Positions 1-12,509 of a DNA stretch of 64,000 nt are shown one piece after another (the first letter of the stretch is position 1; every line of letters starts with the position of its first letter). This stretch comes from JBOHUC01 sp050733935 (GTDB taxonomy: Bacteria; Eisenbacteria; RBG-16-71-46; DASYSL01): positions 32,063-96,062 of the forward strand of contig JBOHUC010000055.1 in the NCBI GenBank assembly GCA_050733935.1. Direction: 5' to 3'. The notes below the pieces were generated by a model, which did no database searches, was not told where the DNA came from, and was given only the letters and a program-made list of their open reading frames with translations. The position numbers were made by a program, and so were the translations under genes.

Positions 1-884
1 TCGAGCCGCGAGAGATAGACGTACAGGATTCGAAGCTGAAGGAACGTGTCGAGCTCGGCCCAGACGGCCGGGTCGAGGTCGGCGACCTCGCGATAACCCC
101 CGAGGATCCAGTCCTTATAGAGCTCTCGATCCGGCTCCCGCCGGAGCGTCGAGAGGGAGATCGCAAGATCGGAGACGTACCAGTGCCGGCAGCAGTTTCC
201 AAAGTCGAAGCTCGCGATCCCGTGACTCGCCGCGTCGTAATGGAAGTTCTGCGGGCCGAAATCCGCATGAGTCATTCCGTAGTTCGCGGGCGTCATTGGA
301 AGCTCCACCAGTCGCGACCGCACACGCGCGAGCTCCGACCGCGCGAGCCCGTCGTCCGAAGGCAGGAAGCGATCCGCCTGTGCGATGAGGTTCTCCTCGT
401 GCCACTCCCAGCGCATCGGCCCGGCGTACGTGCGCGAAGCCGCATGAATCGAGCCCAGGGCCCGCCCCCAGGCGCGAAAGAACGGCTCGTTCCAGTGACG
501 GGATCCCGCCCGAACGATCTCGCCCGGCGCCCACGTGAGCACCGTTGCCGAAAGCTCGCCGACGCGCTCCACGGCCTGTCGGGCACTCGAACACACCGGC
601 GCCGCGACACGCACGCCCGAAGCATCGAGATGGGAGAGGAACGACGTCTCGGACACGCAGTGCTCGAACGTGCGATGCGCGGGATCGGTGAGCCGGAGAA
701 TGAACGGGCCGGGATCCACGCGATAGACCGCGTTGCCGGACGTCCCGAGATGAGTGAGGCGCACCGGGCCCGCAGGGGCGGCCGCGGCACCCGCAGGGCC
801 CCTCCCCAGGTCCCAGAGCGCAATCGCGCGCTCGGCGACGTCGGGTCCGAGCGAGCGGTCCGAGAAGTAGTTCAGCGAAGCCAC
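1..884 (-). CDS. APH/choline-kinase-family phosphotransferase (partial, C-terminus outside window)
   Basis: The complementary strand is open from a GTG at 884 to the left edge (294 codons), so the C-terminus is missing. The catalytic loop THADFGPQNFHYD starts at residue 205 and the metal-binding motif FDFGNC is at 226-231. Both are hallmarks of the aminoglycoside phosphotransferase / choline kinase / homoserine kinase II fold. The N-lobe has a short glycine-rich strand (GTSGNAVYRV). The start overlaps the end of the EnvC-like gene by 13 bp, so it is the last visible gene of the ppiC-surA-ftsEX-envC operon. The substrate cannot be told from sequence; a small-molecule hydroxyl kinase is more likely than antibiotic resistance in this housekeeping context. 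Confidence 0.8.
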   Translation of the reverse strand, partial: MASLNYFSDRSLGPDVAERAIALWDLGRGPAGAAAAPAGPVRLTHLGTSGNAVYRVDPGPFILRLTDPAHRTFEHCVSETSFLSHLDASGVRVAAPVCSSARQAVERVGELSATVLTWAPGEIVRAGSRHWNEPFFRAWGRALGSIHAASRTYAGPMRWEWHEENLIAQADRFLPSDDGLARSELARVRSRLVELPMTPANYGMTHADFGPQNFHYDAASHGIASFDFGNCCRHWYVSDLAISLSTLRREPDRELYKDWILGGYREVADLDPAVWAELDTFLQLRILYVYLSRL

Positions 885-2131
885 TCGAGAGGATTGAGGG
901 CGGTACGGCCCTTTCGCACTTCGAAGTGCAGGATCGTGCCCTTGAGCGATCCCGAGTCGCCGGCGCGCGCGATCGTCTGACCGCCCGAGACCTGCTGGCC
1001 GCGCGAGACGAGCACGTCGGAGCAGTGCGCGTACAGCGTGTAGTAGCCGCTCCCGTGATTCAGGATCACCATCTGCCCGTACGAGCCGTAGTCGTCGCTC
1101 GTGAAGTCCACCCGACCCGCCGCGACTGCGCGGATCGCTTCGCCCTGCGATGCCCGCACGTCGATGCCGTTGTTGAACGTCACCGTGCCGAAGCGCGGAT
1201 GTTTCTCGTTGCCGAACTGTCCAGCGAGCTCACCCCGGAGCGGCCAGTCGAGCTGGCCCTTCGCGCGCTCGAAGTCCCCTTCGTAGGGCGCGGGCGGAAC
1301 CGGCACCTGCTCTCCCGCCTGCGCGCGACGGCGCTCCTCCTCCTCGCGGCGGCGACGCTCGAGATCGGCGAGCAGCGTCTGGATGCGGCGGGCGGTCTGC
1401 TCGAGCTCGGCCGCGGCCGCCTCGTATTCCTGGCGCTCAGTCTGGATCTTCGTCACCGAGGCCTTCTTGTTGACGGCGAGGCGGTCGAGCCGCTTCTGCT
1501 CGCGCTGCTTCAGATCGAGCGTCCGGTCCACCTGCTGATGCGTCCGGTCGAGGCGCTTCTGATTCCACTCGATCTTCTCCTTCTCCTCGGTGATCCCGAG
1601 CAGAATCCGCCGGTCGAGCCGCGCGACGCGGGTGAGGAAGTCGAAGCGCGTGAGGAGCTGGGCGAAGGACTGGGCCGAGAGGAAGAACTCGAGCTCACGC
1701 GCGCGTCCGTACTTGTAGAGATTGCGCAGGCGCTCGGCGAGGCGGGAGCGTTGGTCGCGCAGCGCGGACTGCGAGCGCTCGAGCTCGCCGCGCACGACGC
1801 CGAGCTGCTGCTCGAGGTCCTCTTCGCGACGCGTGAGCTGGCCGATGTTTTTCCGCGTGTTGCGGAGCCGCGTTTCGGTCGTGCGGAGCTCCTTGAGCAC
1901 CTTGCTCTCTCGTGCTTTGAGCTCCTGCGCGCGCCGGCGCTTCTCCGCGGCCTCCTTGCGGATGCGCTCGAGCTCCTTTCGCTGCGCCTCCTCGTCCATC
2001 TCCTCCTGCGCGAACGCAGGCGTAGCGCCGAACGTGTGCGCTCCGAGCCCGACGACCGCCAGTGTCCCCACGGTCCCAACGGCCCCCACGAGGAGGACCG
2101 AGCAGACGAACGCGAGGAACGGCGCGCGCAT
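872..2131 (-). CDS. EnvC-like murein hydrolase activator with degenerate LytM (M23) domain
   Basis: A 419-residue exported protein. It has an N-terminal signal segment ending near PAFAQ, then about 220 residues of Lys/Arg/Glu-rich coiled coil, then a C-terminal LytM domain from about residue 310. Two zinc ligands of active M23 peptidases look lost: the first His lies in FNNGID (His to Asn) and the HxH motif reads ILHFEVR. This matches E. coli EnvC, whose degenerate LytM domain activates amidases rather than cutting peptidoglycan. The ATG overlaps the FtsX stop (TGATG), which implies coupled translation with FtsEX, its known partner. Probable role: periplasmic septal peptidoglycan splitting under FtsEX control. 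Confidence 0.85.
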   Translation of the reverse strand: MRAPFLAFVCSVLLVGAVGTVGTLAVVGLGAHTFGATPAFAQEEMDEEAQRKELERIRKEAAEKRRRAQELKARESKVLKELRTTETRLRNTRKNIGQLTRREEDLEQQLGVVRGELERSQSALRDQRSRLAERLRNLYKYGRARELEFFLSAQSFAQLLTRFDFLTRVARLDRRILLGITEEKEKIEWNQKRLDRTHQQVDRTLDLKQREQKRLDRLAVNKKASVTKIQTERQEYEAAAAELEQTARRIQTLLADLERRRREEEERRRAQAGEQVPVPPAPYEGDFERAKGQLDWPLRGELAGQFGNEKHPRFGTVTFNNGIDVRASQGEAIRAVAAGRVDFTSDDYGSYGQMVILNHGSGYYTLYAHCSDVLVSRGQQVSGGQTIARAGDSGSLKGTILHFEVRKGRTALNPLEWLR

Positions 2132-2991
2132 CAGTGCCTCGCCCGGGTGAAGCGAACGAGGGCCAGGAGACTTCCGAGGAGGCCGAGGAACGCGGCGAAC
2201 CCGAGGAAAGCGAGCGACCAGGTCCAGGGCAGGAAGATGAGCGGAATCGGCCGGCCGTCGAGCGCGAGCCAGGCAATGCCAAGGAGCGCGAGTGCCGAGA
2301 GTCCCGCGAGCACGGCCACGAGAATTCCTTCGAGGACGAGCGGCGTCTGGATGAAACCGACTCCCGCGCCGACGAGCGCCATGATCCTCAAGATCTCCCG
2401 GCGCGCGACGATCGTGAGCCGGATCGTGTTCGCGACCACGAACAGCACTCCGAGGGCGACCGCGATGCCGATGATCAGGTCGACGAGCGTGAGCGTTTCG
2501 ATGAAGGCGTCGAGTCTTCGGACCCACTCACCGCCGAAGCGCACTTCCTCGACGAAGGTCTCCGAGGAGAGCGTGTCCGCGAGGCGCTCCATCGCTTCGA
2601 AGTGCAGGAACTCCGGGCGAAGCTTGATCCGGATCGAAGCCGGGAGCGGATTCTGCCCGACCGCTTCGAGGAGCTCCGTTCCTCCGAGCTCGCGCGCGAA
2701 CTCCTCCCACGCCTGCTCGCGCGTGACGAGCGTCGCCTGGCCGTAGAGGGCCGTCAGCTTGCTGACGAGGGCGTCGACTTCGTCCTTCGGAGCCGAGTCG
2801 CGGAGGTAGACGACCACTTCGCGCCGATCGCCCAGGGACGAGAGCGTGACGCGCGCGTTCGCGGTCAGGAGGAGGAACACGCCGAAGACGAGCAGCGCTC
2901 CGGTCAGGCTCGCGAGGGCCGTGAGCGTCATCGAGCGGTGATGCCAGAGGCTCCGCCACGCCTCCGCGAGGAACCAGACGAAGCGACTCAC
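2131..2991 (-). CDS. ftsX: Cell division ABC transporter permease FtsX
   Basis: A 286-residue membrane protein with FtsX topology: a cytoplasmic N-terminus, one TM helix, a periplasmic domain of about 120 residues, then three closely spaced TM helices. The segment REILRIMALVGAG before TM3 resembles the FtsX/MacB coupling region. I chose the GTG at 2991 because it overlaps the FtsE stop as GTGA and begins with VSRFVWFLAEAWRS, a typical FtsX start; the longer open frame has an Arg-rich head that looks non-coding. With FtsE it would pass ATP-driven movement across the membrane to the EnvC-like factor encoded next. Confidence 0.9.
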   Translation of the reverse strand: MSRFVWFLAEAWRSLWHHRSMTLTALASLTGALLVFGVFLLLTANARVTLSSLGDRREVVVYLRDSAPKDEVDALVSKLTALYGQATLVTREQAWEEFARELGGTELLEAVGQNPLPASIRIKLRPEFLHFEAMERLADTLSSETFVEEVRFGGEWVRRLDAFIETLTLVDLIIGIAVALGVLFVVANTIRLTIVARREILRIMALVGAGVGFIQTPLVLEGILVAVLAGLSALALLGIAWLALDGRPIPLIFLPWTWSLAFLGFAAFLGLLGSLLALVRFTRARH

Positions 2992-3683
2992 GCGATCACC
3001 CCCGCGGCCGCGGTCCGGGCGTCGGAGACGATTCGGCCGTCCCGCATGCGGGTGAGACGCGCTCCGCGGGCGGCGCACTGGCTCGCGAGCGATTCATCGT
3101 TGGTCGCGAGGACGATCGAGGTTCCGGCCGAGTGCGCCTCGAACAGAAGGTCGACGATGCCGCTCGACGCGTCGGCGTCCAGGTTTCCGGTCGGCTCGTC
3201 CGCGAACACGACGAGCGGGCGGTTCACGATCGCACGCGCGAGGGCCGCGCGCTGCTTCTCGCCGCCCGAGAGCTCGCGCGGAAACGCCCGCGCGCGACCG
3301 AACAGGCCGACGCGCCCGAGCACTTCGTCGACGCGCTTCACGAGCGCCTCCCGCTCCCAGACGTCCTGGATGCGGAGCACGAGCGCGATGTTCTCGAACA
3401 GGTCCCGGTCGTCGAGCAGCTTGAAGTCCTCGAACACGATGCCGAGCGTGCGCCTGAGCTGCGCGCGCTGGCCCACGCTCGTGCGACCGGAAACGAAACT
3501 CCCCACCTGGACCTGGCCCTCGGTGGGGAGCTCTTCCATCGTGAGGAGACGAAGCAGCGTCGTCTTGCCCGCGCCGCTCGGCCCGAGGAGGACGCAGAAT
3601 TCGCCTTCGCCGACCTCCCAGGACACGTCCGCCAACGCCTGCTGCGTTCCGTAGCGCTTCGCGGCCCGGGTGAGTCGGATCAT
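2988..3683 (-). CDS. ftsE: Cell division ATP-binding protein FtsE, with unusual Q-loop and H-loop residues
   Basis: A 231-residue ABC ATPase: Walker A GPSGAGKTT at 34-42, signature LSGGEKQR at 138-145, Walker B VVFADEPTGNLD at 158-169. FtsE identity comes from the IVFxDFKLL region and the adjacent ftsX. Two residues that normally contact ATP are changed: the Q-loop Gln is Glu (IVFEDF, residue 85) and the switch His is Asn (ATNDES, residue 195). I checked both by translating the complementary strand. These changes could slow or alter hydrolysis. The gene starts 33 bp after the SurA-like gene and overlaps ftsX by 4 bp. Confidence 0.9.
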   Translation of the reverse strand: MIRLTRAAKRYGTQQALADVSWEVGEGEFCVLLGPSGAGKTTLLRLLTMEELPTEGQVQVGSFVSGRTSVGQRAQLRRTLGIVFEDFKLLDDRDLFENIALVLRIQDVWEREALVKRVDEVLGRVGLFGRARAFPRELSGGEKQRAALARAIVNRPLVVFADEPTGNLDADASSGIVDLLFEAHSAGTSIVLATNDESLASQCAARGARLTRMRDGRIVSDARTAAAGVIA

Positions 3684-3716
3684 GGCGCGCCCCCTGAACG
3701 ATCGATGCTCGATGAA

Positions 3717-5153
3717 CTATCGATACTCGATTTGCGCCTTCTTGCGGAGGTCTGCGACGAACGTCTCGTACTGCGATTGCATCCTCGCCCGCCGGACCAT
3801 TTCGGGCAGCTGTTCCTTGACCTCGTCGGCCTTGTACGGCCGTTCGGCTTCGCGATCGAGAACTTTGAACAAATGAAAGCCCTGAGGGTTGAGAAGAATC
3901 GGGCTCAGCTGCCCCACTTCCGTGGTGTCGAGCGCCGCGCGGAAGTCGGACGAGAACACGGTCATCGGCACGAAGCCCAGGTCTCCGTCGGGTCCCGCCG
4001 GGCCCTTGTACTTCGAGTAGCGGCGCGCCAGCGTACCGAAGTGAACCCCCTTGGCGGCCTGCGCGCGCACTTCCTCGATTTGCTTGAGCGATCGATCCTG
4101 GTCGGCGCGGGTCGGCGTGACGCCGAAGAGGATGTGGCGGGCGTGGATCTCGCCCTTCGCCGCGTCGGCCTCCTCGACCTTGATGAGATGGAAGCCGAAC
4201 GGCGTGCGCACCGGGTTCGAGACCTGGCCCACGGGCAGCTTGAACGCGGCCTCCTCGAACGTCGAGTCGAGCGTTCCGCGCTTGAACCACCCGAGGTCCC
4301 CGCCGTTCTTCGCCGTGCCCGTGTCGTCCGAGAGCTCCTGTGCCAGGCGCGAGAACGGCTCGCCCTTCTTCACGCGCGCGAGGGCTTCGTTCGCTTCCTT
4401 CCGGGCCGCGACCCACGCGGCCGAATCCGCCTCGACCGGAATCAGGATGATCTGGACGTGGATCGCCGACGGGCGCTTCGGAAACTCGTTCGGATGCTCG
4501 TTGAAGTACTTCTCGGCCTCGGCCGGCGTCACTTCGCCGCCCTTCTCGAGGCGGGAGCGCAGGAGCTGGTTGGCGAGAAGCTGGCGCCTCACGTCGTCGC
4601 GATAGCGGTTCTTGAGATCGGCCTCGGTCAGGCCTTCGCGCCGGAGCTCCTCCTGGAACGCGGCATCCGATCCCACGCGCTTCCGCGCGTCGGCGATCGC
4701 CTCGTTCACGTTCTTCTCCACCTCCGCGTCGCTCACCGAGATGTTCTGGCGCTTGGCCTCGCTCACGATCACCTTCTCGTCGATCAGCCGGTCGATGACT
4801 TCGCGGCGGAGCTGGGCGACGCCGGCCGAATCGGGCCTGAGGTTGTTCTGCACCAGGAACAGGTAGACCTGCTCGTCCACCTCGCTCTGCAGGATGACCT
4901 CGTCGTTCACGGTCGCCGCGACGCCGTCCATGCGCTCGCCGCGCGCGGACGGAACGGCCGGGGCCCCGGTGGGCGTACCCGGGCGCGACGGCGGCGGAGA
5001 CGGCGGGGTGCCTCCGGCCGGAGGCGCCTGCGCGCGCGCGTCCGTGCGAAGTCCCGGACCCGGGATGCCCGCGATCGAAGCGAGGGCAACGACAAGTGCG
5101 GCCGCGAGGGCCGTGATGCGCGGAACGATCCGCGCGTTCGGTGCCTGGTTCAT
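3717..5153 (-). CDS. SurA-like periplasmic chaperone / peptidyl-prolyl isomerase (two parvulin domains)
   Basis: A 478-residue exported protein. It has a hydrophobic signal segment, a Pro-rich linker, a SurA-type N-terminal domain opening with VAATVNDEVILQSEVDEQ, and two consecutive PpiC/rotamase domains (about residues 230-330 and 335-435), each with a GGDLGWF or DGDLGFV motif. Known SurA proteins escort outer-membrane barrels through the periplasm. The ATG at 5153 overlaps the stop of the upstream PpiC lipoprotein (ATGA) and has a GGAGG-like site about 13 bases upstream. It lies in the same transcription unit as ftsEX and envC, which puts envelope protein folding and division control together. 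Confidence 0.88.
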   Translation of the reverse strand: MNQAPNARIVPRITALAAALVVALASIAGIPGPGLRTDARAQAPPAGGTPPSPPPSRPGTPTGAPAVPSARGERMDGVAATVNDEVILQSEVDEQVYLFLVQNNLRPDSAGVAQLRREVIDRLIDEKVIVSEAKRQNISVSDAEVEKNVNEAIADARKRVGSDAAFQEELRREGLTEADLKNRYRDDVRRQLLANQLLRSRLEKGGEVTPAEAEKYFNEHPNEFPKRPSAIHVQIILIPVEADSAAWVAARKEANEALARVKKGEPFSRLAQELSDDTGTAKNGGDLGWFKRGTLDSTFEEAAFKLPVGQVSNPVRTPFGFHLIKVEEADAAKGEIHARHILFGVTPTRADQDRSLKQIEEVRAQAAKGVHFGTLARRYSKYKGPAGPDGDLGFVPMTVFSSDFRAALDTTEVGQLSPILLNPQGFHLFKVLDREAERPYKADEVKEQLPEMVRRARMQSQYETFVADLRKKAQIEYR

Positions 5154-6640
5154 GCCTTTTCCCCGTCCTCCGGCGGAAGCGGCCACGGGATCGCCTTCAG
5201 CGCCTCCTCGTCGATCTCGGGCTTGATCTCGGCCTTGAGCCGCTCGACCTCCGCCTTGAGCCTCTCCTGCCCCTGCTTCTGCATCTGCTCGTTCTGCCAC
5301 TGGCTCACGATCTGCTGCTGGACGACCGGCGGCAGGTTGTTGAAGCGAATCGCGGAGGCGTTGGGCGCCCCCATCGCGGTCACCATCTGCCGCGTGATCG
5401 AATCGAGCATCGCGGGCGTCGGCGGCGCGATCGGCACCGGACGCGGAAGCGACTCGATGTACTTCTGGACGAGGAACGCGGTCTTGGCCTGCGAGATCTG
5501 GCGCTCCACCTCGGGGCTCTTGTCGAGACCCTCCTTCTTCGCCTCGGCGATCAGGATGTCGCTCATCGCCTTGCCTTCGACGAACTGGCGCATGAGGTCG
5601 CTCCTCGTGGAGGGCGGACGCTCGTTCATCGGAGCCGCTGCGATGTCTTTGAGCAGGTCGGTCACCGTGTACTTCCGTTCGAGCCACGTGCCGAGAACCT
5701 GCGAGAGCTGATCGCTCGTGATCCCGGCCTTCGTCGGATCGGTCGCAAGGAAGAGCTCGAGCGAATCGGGCACCGCGACGAGCGGACCGTCGACGACCTC
5801 CCATCCCGGCCCTTCGATCTTCACGTGCGCCTTGTCCTTGAGCCCCGAGAGATACTTCTCGGCCAGCTCGCCGCGCTTCTTGTTCTCGAGCATCCGAATG
5901 ACGTCGGCCTTCGCAACGTCCCACGGCTGCGCGTTCTCATGGGGGCGAATGTCGAGCACCTTGAACACGTACGAGCCGGTGCGCTGAGTGACTGGCTTCG
6001 AGCGCTCGCCCTTCTTGAGCGGGGCCACGGCCTGCTCGAACACGCTCGGGAGCTGCCCGAGCGTGACCCAGTTCTGCACGCGGCCGCCGTTCGAGGCGGT
6101 CTCCGGATCCTGCGAGCCCGTCCGCGCGACTTCCTCGAACGCCTCGCCGCGGTCGAGCCGTGCGACGAGCGAAGGCATGAGCGTCGTGTCGGTGACCATG
6201 ATGAGCGCGAGCTGGTACTCGTTCTTCTGCGCGTCGAAGTAGAGCTTTGCCTCGCTCTCGCTCACCTTCGCGACGTCGCCGATCTTCTTGTCGTAGAGCG
6301 CGTCGGGCAGGATGCGCGGCAGGAGGTCGGTGTCGATCTTCGTGTACGCCGTGTCCTTGTCGAAGCCCTTTCGGATTGCGGCTTCGGCGAGTACTTCGTA
6401 GGCGAGCACGTCGTCGAACAGCGCGCGCTTCTGCGCACTCTCGGGCAGCGACAGATACGGCTGCACGACTTCACTCCGGCGCGCGTACGCCTCGAAGTCG
6501 GCGACCGTGAGCGTGCGCGATCCGGTGGTCACGAGCGTGGGCGAGGACTTCTTGCCGCAACCCGCGAGGAGGACGCCCGCGAGCGAACAGGCCGCCAGCA
6601 GGGCGAGAAAACGGCGATCGGAACCCCTCAAACGGGTCAT
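5150..6640 (-). CDS. PpiC/PrsA-like peptidyl-prolyl isomerase lipoprotein
   Basis: A 496-residue lipoprotein: a basic N-terminus, hydrophobic core and lipobox LLAGC with the acylated Cys at residue 28. The N-terminal half resembles the SurA/PrsA helical chaperone region, and a parvulin domain covers about residues 140-250 (GGRVQNWVTLGQLP, then TGSYVFKVLDIR). The C-terminal third is helical and charged (KAEVERLKAEIKPEID). An AAGGAG site lies 9 bases before the ATG. It follows mfd after an 83-bp gap and overlaps the SurA-like gene by 4 bp. Likely role: folding of exported proteins at a membrane surface. Confidence 0.85.
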   Translation of the reverse strand: MTRLRGSDRRFLALLAACSLAGVLLAGCGKKSSPTLVTTGSRTLTVADFEAYARRSEVVQPYLSLPESAQKRALFDDVLAYEVLAEAAIRKGFDKDTAYTKIDTDLLPRILPDALYDKKIGDVAKVSESEAKLYFDAQKNEYQLALIMVTDTTLMPSLVARLDRGEAFEEVARTGSQDPETASNGGRVQNWVTLGQLPSVFEQAVAPLKKGERSKPVTQRTGSYVFKVLDIRPHENAQPWDVAKADVIRMLENKKRGELAEKYLSGLKDKAHVKIEGPGWEVVDGPLVAVPDSLELFLATDPTKAGITSDQLSQVLGTWLERKYTVTDLLKDIAAAPMNERPPSTRSDLMRQFVEGKAMSDILIAEAKKEGLDKSPEVERQISQAKTAFLVQKYIESLPRPVPIAPPTPAMLDSITRQMVTAMGAPNASAIRFNNLPPVVQQQIVSQWQNEQMQKQGQERLKAEVERLKAEIKPEIDEEALKAIPWPLPPEDGEKA

Positions 6641-6723
6641 CCGCGGACACTCCTTGGAGTCAGGCGGGAAGGGCGCAAGGCGGGGGCCGCCAGGGCGCGG
6701 CCAAGTTGCTTCGGTACCATCAC

Positions 6724-9700
6724 TTAGCCGGGCACGGTAGCAGACTCGACGAGGGCCTGCAAGAGCTTTCTGGACCGCTCCAGGAAGGCCTCGGAGTCGT
6801 CGGCCGTGTCCTTGAGCCGAACCCCCATCTCTCTACCCGAGAGGAACTCGAGCTTCTCCCCCGACTTGGTCAAGAGCGTGTGAGCCTGCCGTGGCGTGAG
6901 CGGCTTGAAGAGCCACATCTCGAACCGTCCGTGGTCGAGCTTCATCTCCGAGCAGCGCGCCTCGGCACCGAGAAGACGAATCCTCCTGAGTGCCAGGAGA
7001 TGTCGCGCCGGTGCGGGTGGCTTCCCGAAACGATCCTCGATCTCCTCGCGAATCGCGTCCACGACGTCGACGCGTGTCGCAACCGCGAGCCGCCGGTAGA
7101 GCTCGAGCTTCTCCTCGTTGTCGGGCACGTAGTCCTCGGGCAGGAACGCGGGCCAGTCGGTCGTCAAGCGCGGCTCCGTGCGCTCCTCGTGCGGCACGCC
7201 CTTCAAGTCCGCGATCGTCTCCTCGAGGAGCTTCACGTACAGATCGAAGCCCAGACCTAAGATGAAGCCGTGCTGCTCGGGGCCGAGAAGGTTCCCCGCG
7301 CCGCGAATCTCCATGTCCTTGAGCGCGATCTTGAAGCCCGCGCCGAGCTCGTCGAACGACTCGATGACCTTGAGACGCTTCTCCGCGTCCTCGGTCAGAA
7401 CGCGCCGCTCGGGCACCATGAAATACGCGTACGCGCGGTGATGCGAGCGCCCGACGCGGCCGCGCAGCTGGTAGAGCTGTGCCAACCCGAACGTGTCGGC
7501 CCGGTGAACGAGGAGCGTGTTCACGCTCGGAATGTCGAGCCCCGACTCGATGATCATGGTCGAGACCAGGCAATCGAGATCGCGGTTCAGGAACTTGAGC
7601 ATCACGCGCTCGAGCTCGTGCTCGCGCATCTGCCCGTGCGCGACGCCGAAGCGCATCTGGGGCAGGAGCCGCTCGAGCAGGGCCGCCACGGTCGTGATCG
7701 ATTCGACCCGGTTGTGGACGAAGAACGCCTGTCCCCCGCGATCGAGCTCGCGCAGGAGCGCGTCCGCGATCAGCTCTTCCGAGTACTCGACGATCTCGGT
7801 GTGGATCGGGAGCCGGTCCTTGGGCGGGGTCTCGATGAGCGACATGTCGCGCGCGCCGGCGAGCGAGAAGTTGAGGGTGCGCGGGATCGGAGTCGCGGTC
7901 AGCGTGAGCACGTCGACCTGGGTGCGGAGCTTCCGCAGCCGCTCCTTGTGCGCGACGCCGAAGCGCTGCTCCTCGTCGATCACGACGAGCCCGAGATCGC
8001 GGAAGCGAACGTCCTTCGAGAGGATCCGGTGCGTGCCGATCAGGATGTCCACGCCGCCCGCGGCCGTGCGATCGACCGTCTCCTTCTGCTGTTTGGGAGT
8101 GCGGAAGCGGGAGAGCATCTCGACCTTGACCGGATAGTCCGCGAGCCGCTCGCGGAACGTGTCGAAGTGCTGTTGGGCGAGGATCGTGGTCGGCACGAGC
8201 ACCGCCACCTGCTTGTGATCCATCACGGCCTTGAACGACGCGCGCACGGCGACTTCGGTCTTCCCGTACCCCACGTCGCCGCAGACGAGCCGGTCCATGG
8301 GCCTGGCACTCTCCATGTCCGACTTGACCTCGCCGATCGCGCGCTCCTGGTCGGGAGTCTCGTCGTAGATGAACGAAGCTTCGAGCTCGCGCTGCCAGAC
8401 CGTGTCCGGACCGAACGCATGCCCCGGCATCGCGCGCCGGAGCGCGTACGTGCGGAGGAGCTCGCCGGCCATTTCTTCGATTGCCTTCCGGGCTTTGGCC
8501 TTCGTCTTCGCCCACGAGGTCGAGCCCAGTCGGTGGACGGGCGGACGCGAGCCTTCTTCGGCTGTCCACTTGGAGACGAGCGAGAGCTGGCTCACCGGCA
8601 CGAACAGCTTGTCACCCGAGCCGTACGCGATCTCGAGGCAGTCGGTCTCCTGAGCGTTCATCGTGAGGCGCTGGAGACCGCGATAGATGCCGATCCCGTG
8701 ATCCTCGTGCACCACGTAGTCCCCCGGATCGAGCGCGTTCAACTCCGCGAGCGAGAGCCCTCCGGTCTTCTTGCGGCGCCGCACGCGCTTCCGGTAGCGC
8801 TCGAAGATCTCGTGATCGGTGAGGAGGGCGAAGCCCGCTTCGGCGCACGTGAAGCCATGCGCGAGGAGGCCGACGTCGAGGCGCGCCGGCACGGGCTCGA
8901 GCAGCTCCTCGAGGCGGTCGCGCTGGCCCGTGTTGTCGCACAGGATCTCGATCGCGTGGCCCTTCGCGTGGAGATCCGTGATGAAGCCGCGCACGAGATC
9001 GAGATTGCGTGTGAAGGCAGGTTGCGGGGACGTGGGCACGCTGAACACGAGCTCGGGATCCGGGGTCTCGCCGCCGCGACGCGCGATCGGTCCCAGGCGC
9101 TCGAGGCGGGGCCGGGCGCCTGCGCCCGCAAGGGCGTCCTCGAAGCGTTCGAACAGCTCGGACGGCGGGGAGACGAGCGGAAAGTGCGCGACCGCCTCCG
9201 CGTGGAAGCGCTCGACGTCCTGATCGAGCCGCTCTCCGCGCTCCGCGAGGCGCTCGGGCTCGTCCGCCCACACGAGGGCGTCCTCCGGGACGTACGACCA
9301 GAACGACGTCAGGTCCTGTCCGTAGTGCCCTGCGACCCGCTCCATGCCTTCGAAGAAGAGCTCGCTCGTCATGCGCTCGATGTCCCGGCCCTCGCGGGCC
9401 GCGGCTTCGGCCGCGCGGTCTCCGGCCTGCGCCAGGCGCTCGAGCACTTCGGCGGCCTCGCCGGGAGAGAGCGCGATCTCGTAGCGCGGGAGGACAGTCG
9501 CCTCGCGCATTTGCTCGACCGAGCGCTGCGAGAGCGGATCGAAACGGCGGAGCGAGACGAGCGTCTCGTCCTCGAACTCGAGCCGCCACGGGTCCTCGCT
9601 CCCGAGCGAGAAGAGATCGAGGAGCCCGCCGCGCACCGAGAACTGTCCGAGCGCGCTCACGATTGGAACGCGCTCGTAGCCGAGGCCGACGAGCCGGGCC

Positions 9701-10214
9701 AGGAGCTCGTCGCGGTCGTAGTCGCGTCCGACATGGAGCGTGAGCTCGTGCGACGTGAGCCGTTCGCTCGACAGCACCTTCTGTGCGATCGCGCGCAACG
9801 TCGTGACGACCACGCCGCGCTCGCCGCGCGCGAGGGCGGCGAGCGTTTCGAGCCGTTGAGCGGTCACCGCCGGATGGGGCGACGAGTGGTCGTAGGGCAG
9901 GATCTCGGGCTCGGGGAACGGCAGCACGCGGTCCTTGCCGAGGAAGTACTCGAGGTCCTCGCGCATCTCCTCGGCGCGTTCGCCGTCCGCGAGCACCCAG
10001 ACGAACGTGCCGCCGAGCGTTCGGTGAAGAGCCGCCGTGAGCCACGCGGGGGCGGAGGCCGAGAGTCCGCGGACACCGGCCGCGCGGCCGGCTCCGCCTT
10101 CGCGCGCGAAACGAACGAGGCCGTCGAACGCCGGGAGACGGCGGGCGGCGTCGATCAGGCGATCCGGAGTCGAAAGGGCGTGCGGCCGCTCGCGCGGCGC
10201 GTCCACCGCGTGAC

Positions 10215-10218
<4 letters not shown>
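6724..10218 (-). CDS. mfd: Transcription-repair coupling factor Mfd
   Basis: A 1,164-residue protein, close to the usual Mfd length. Domain order is as known: a UvrB-like N-terminal region (PEPEILPYDHSSPH), the RNA-polymerase-interacting domain (NALDPGDYVVHEDHGIGIY), then superfamily 2 helicase motifs: Walker A GDVGYGKTEV, DEEQ box VVIDEEQRFGV, motif III TATPIPRTL, motif VI QLYQLRGRVGRS, and a C-terminal TRCF domain. Mfd removes stalled RNA polymerase and recruits UvrA. The ATG at 10218 overlaps the stop of the BatA-like gene (ATGA); a longer open frame upstream of it belongs to another gene's shadow. Confidence 0.97.
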
Positions 10219-12491
<2,273 letters not shown>

Positions 12492-12509
12492 GGCTGGCGG
12501 TCGCGCGCG

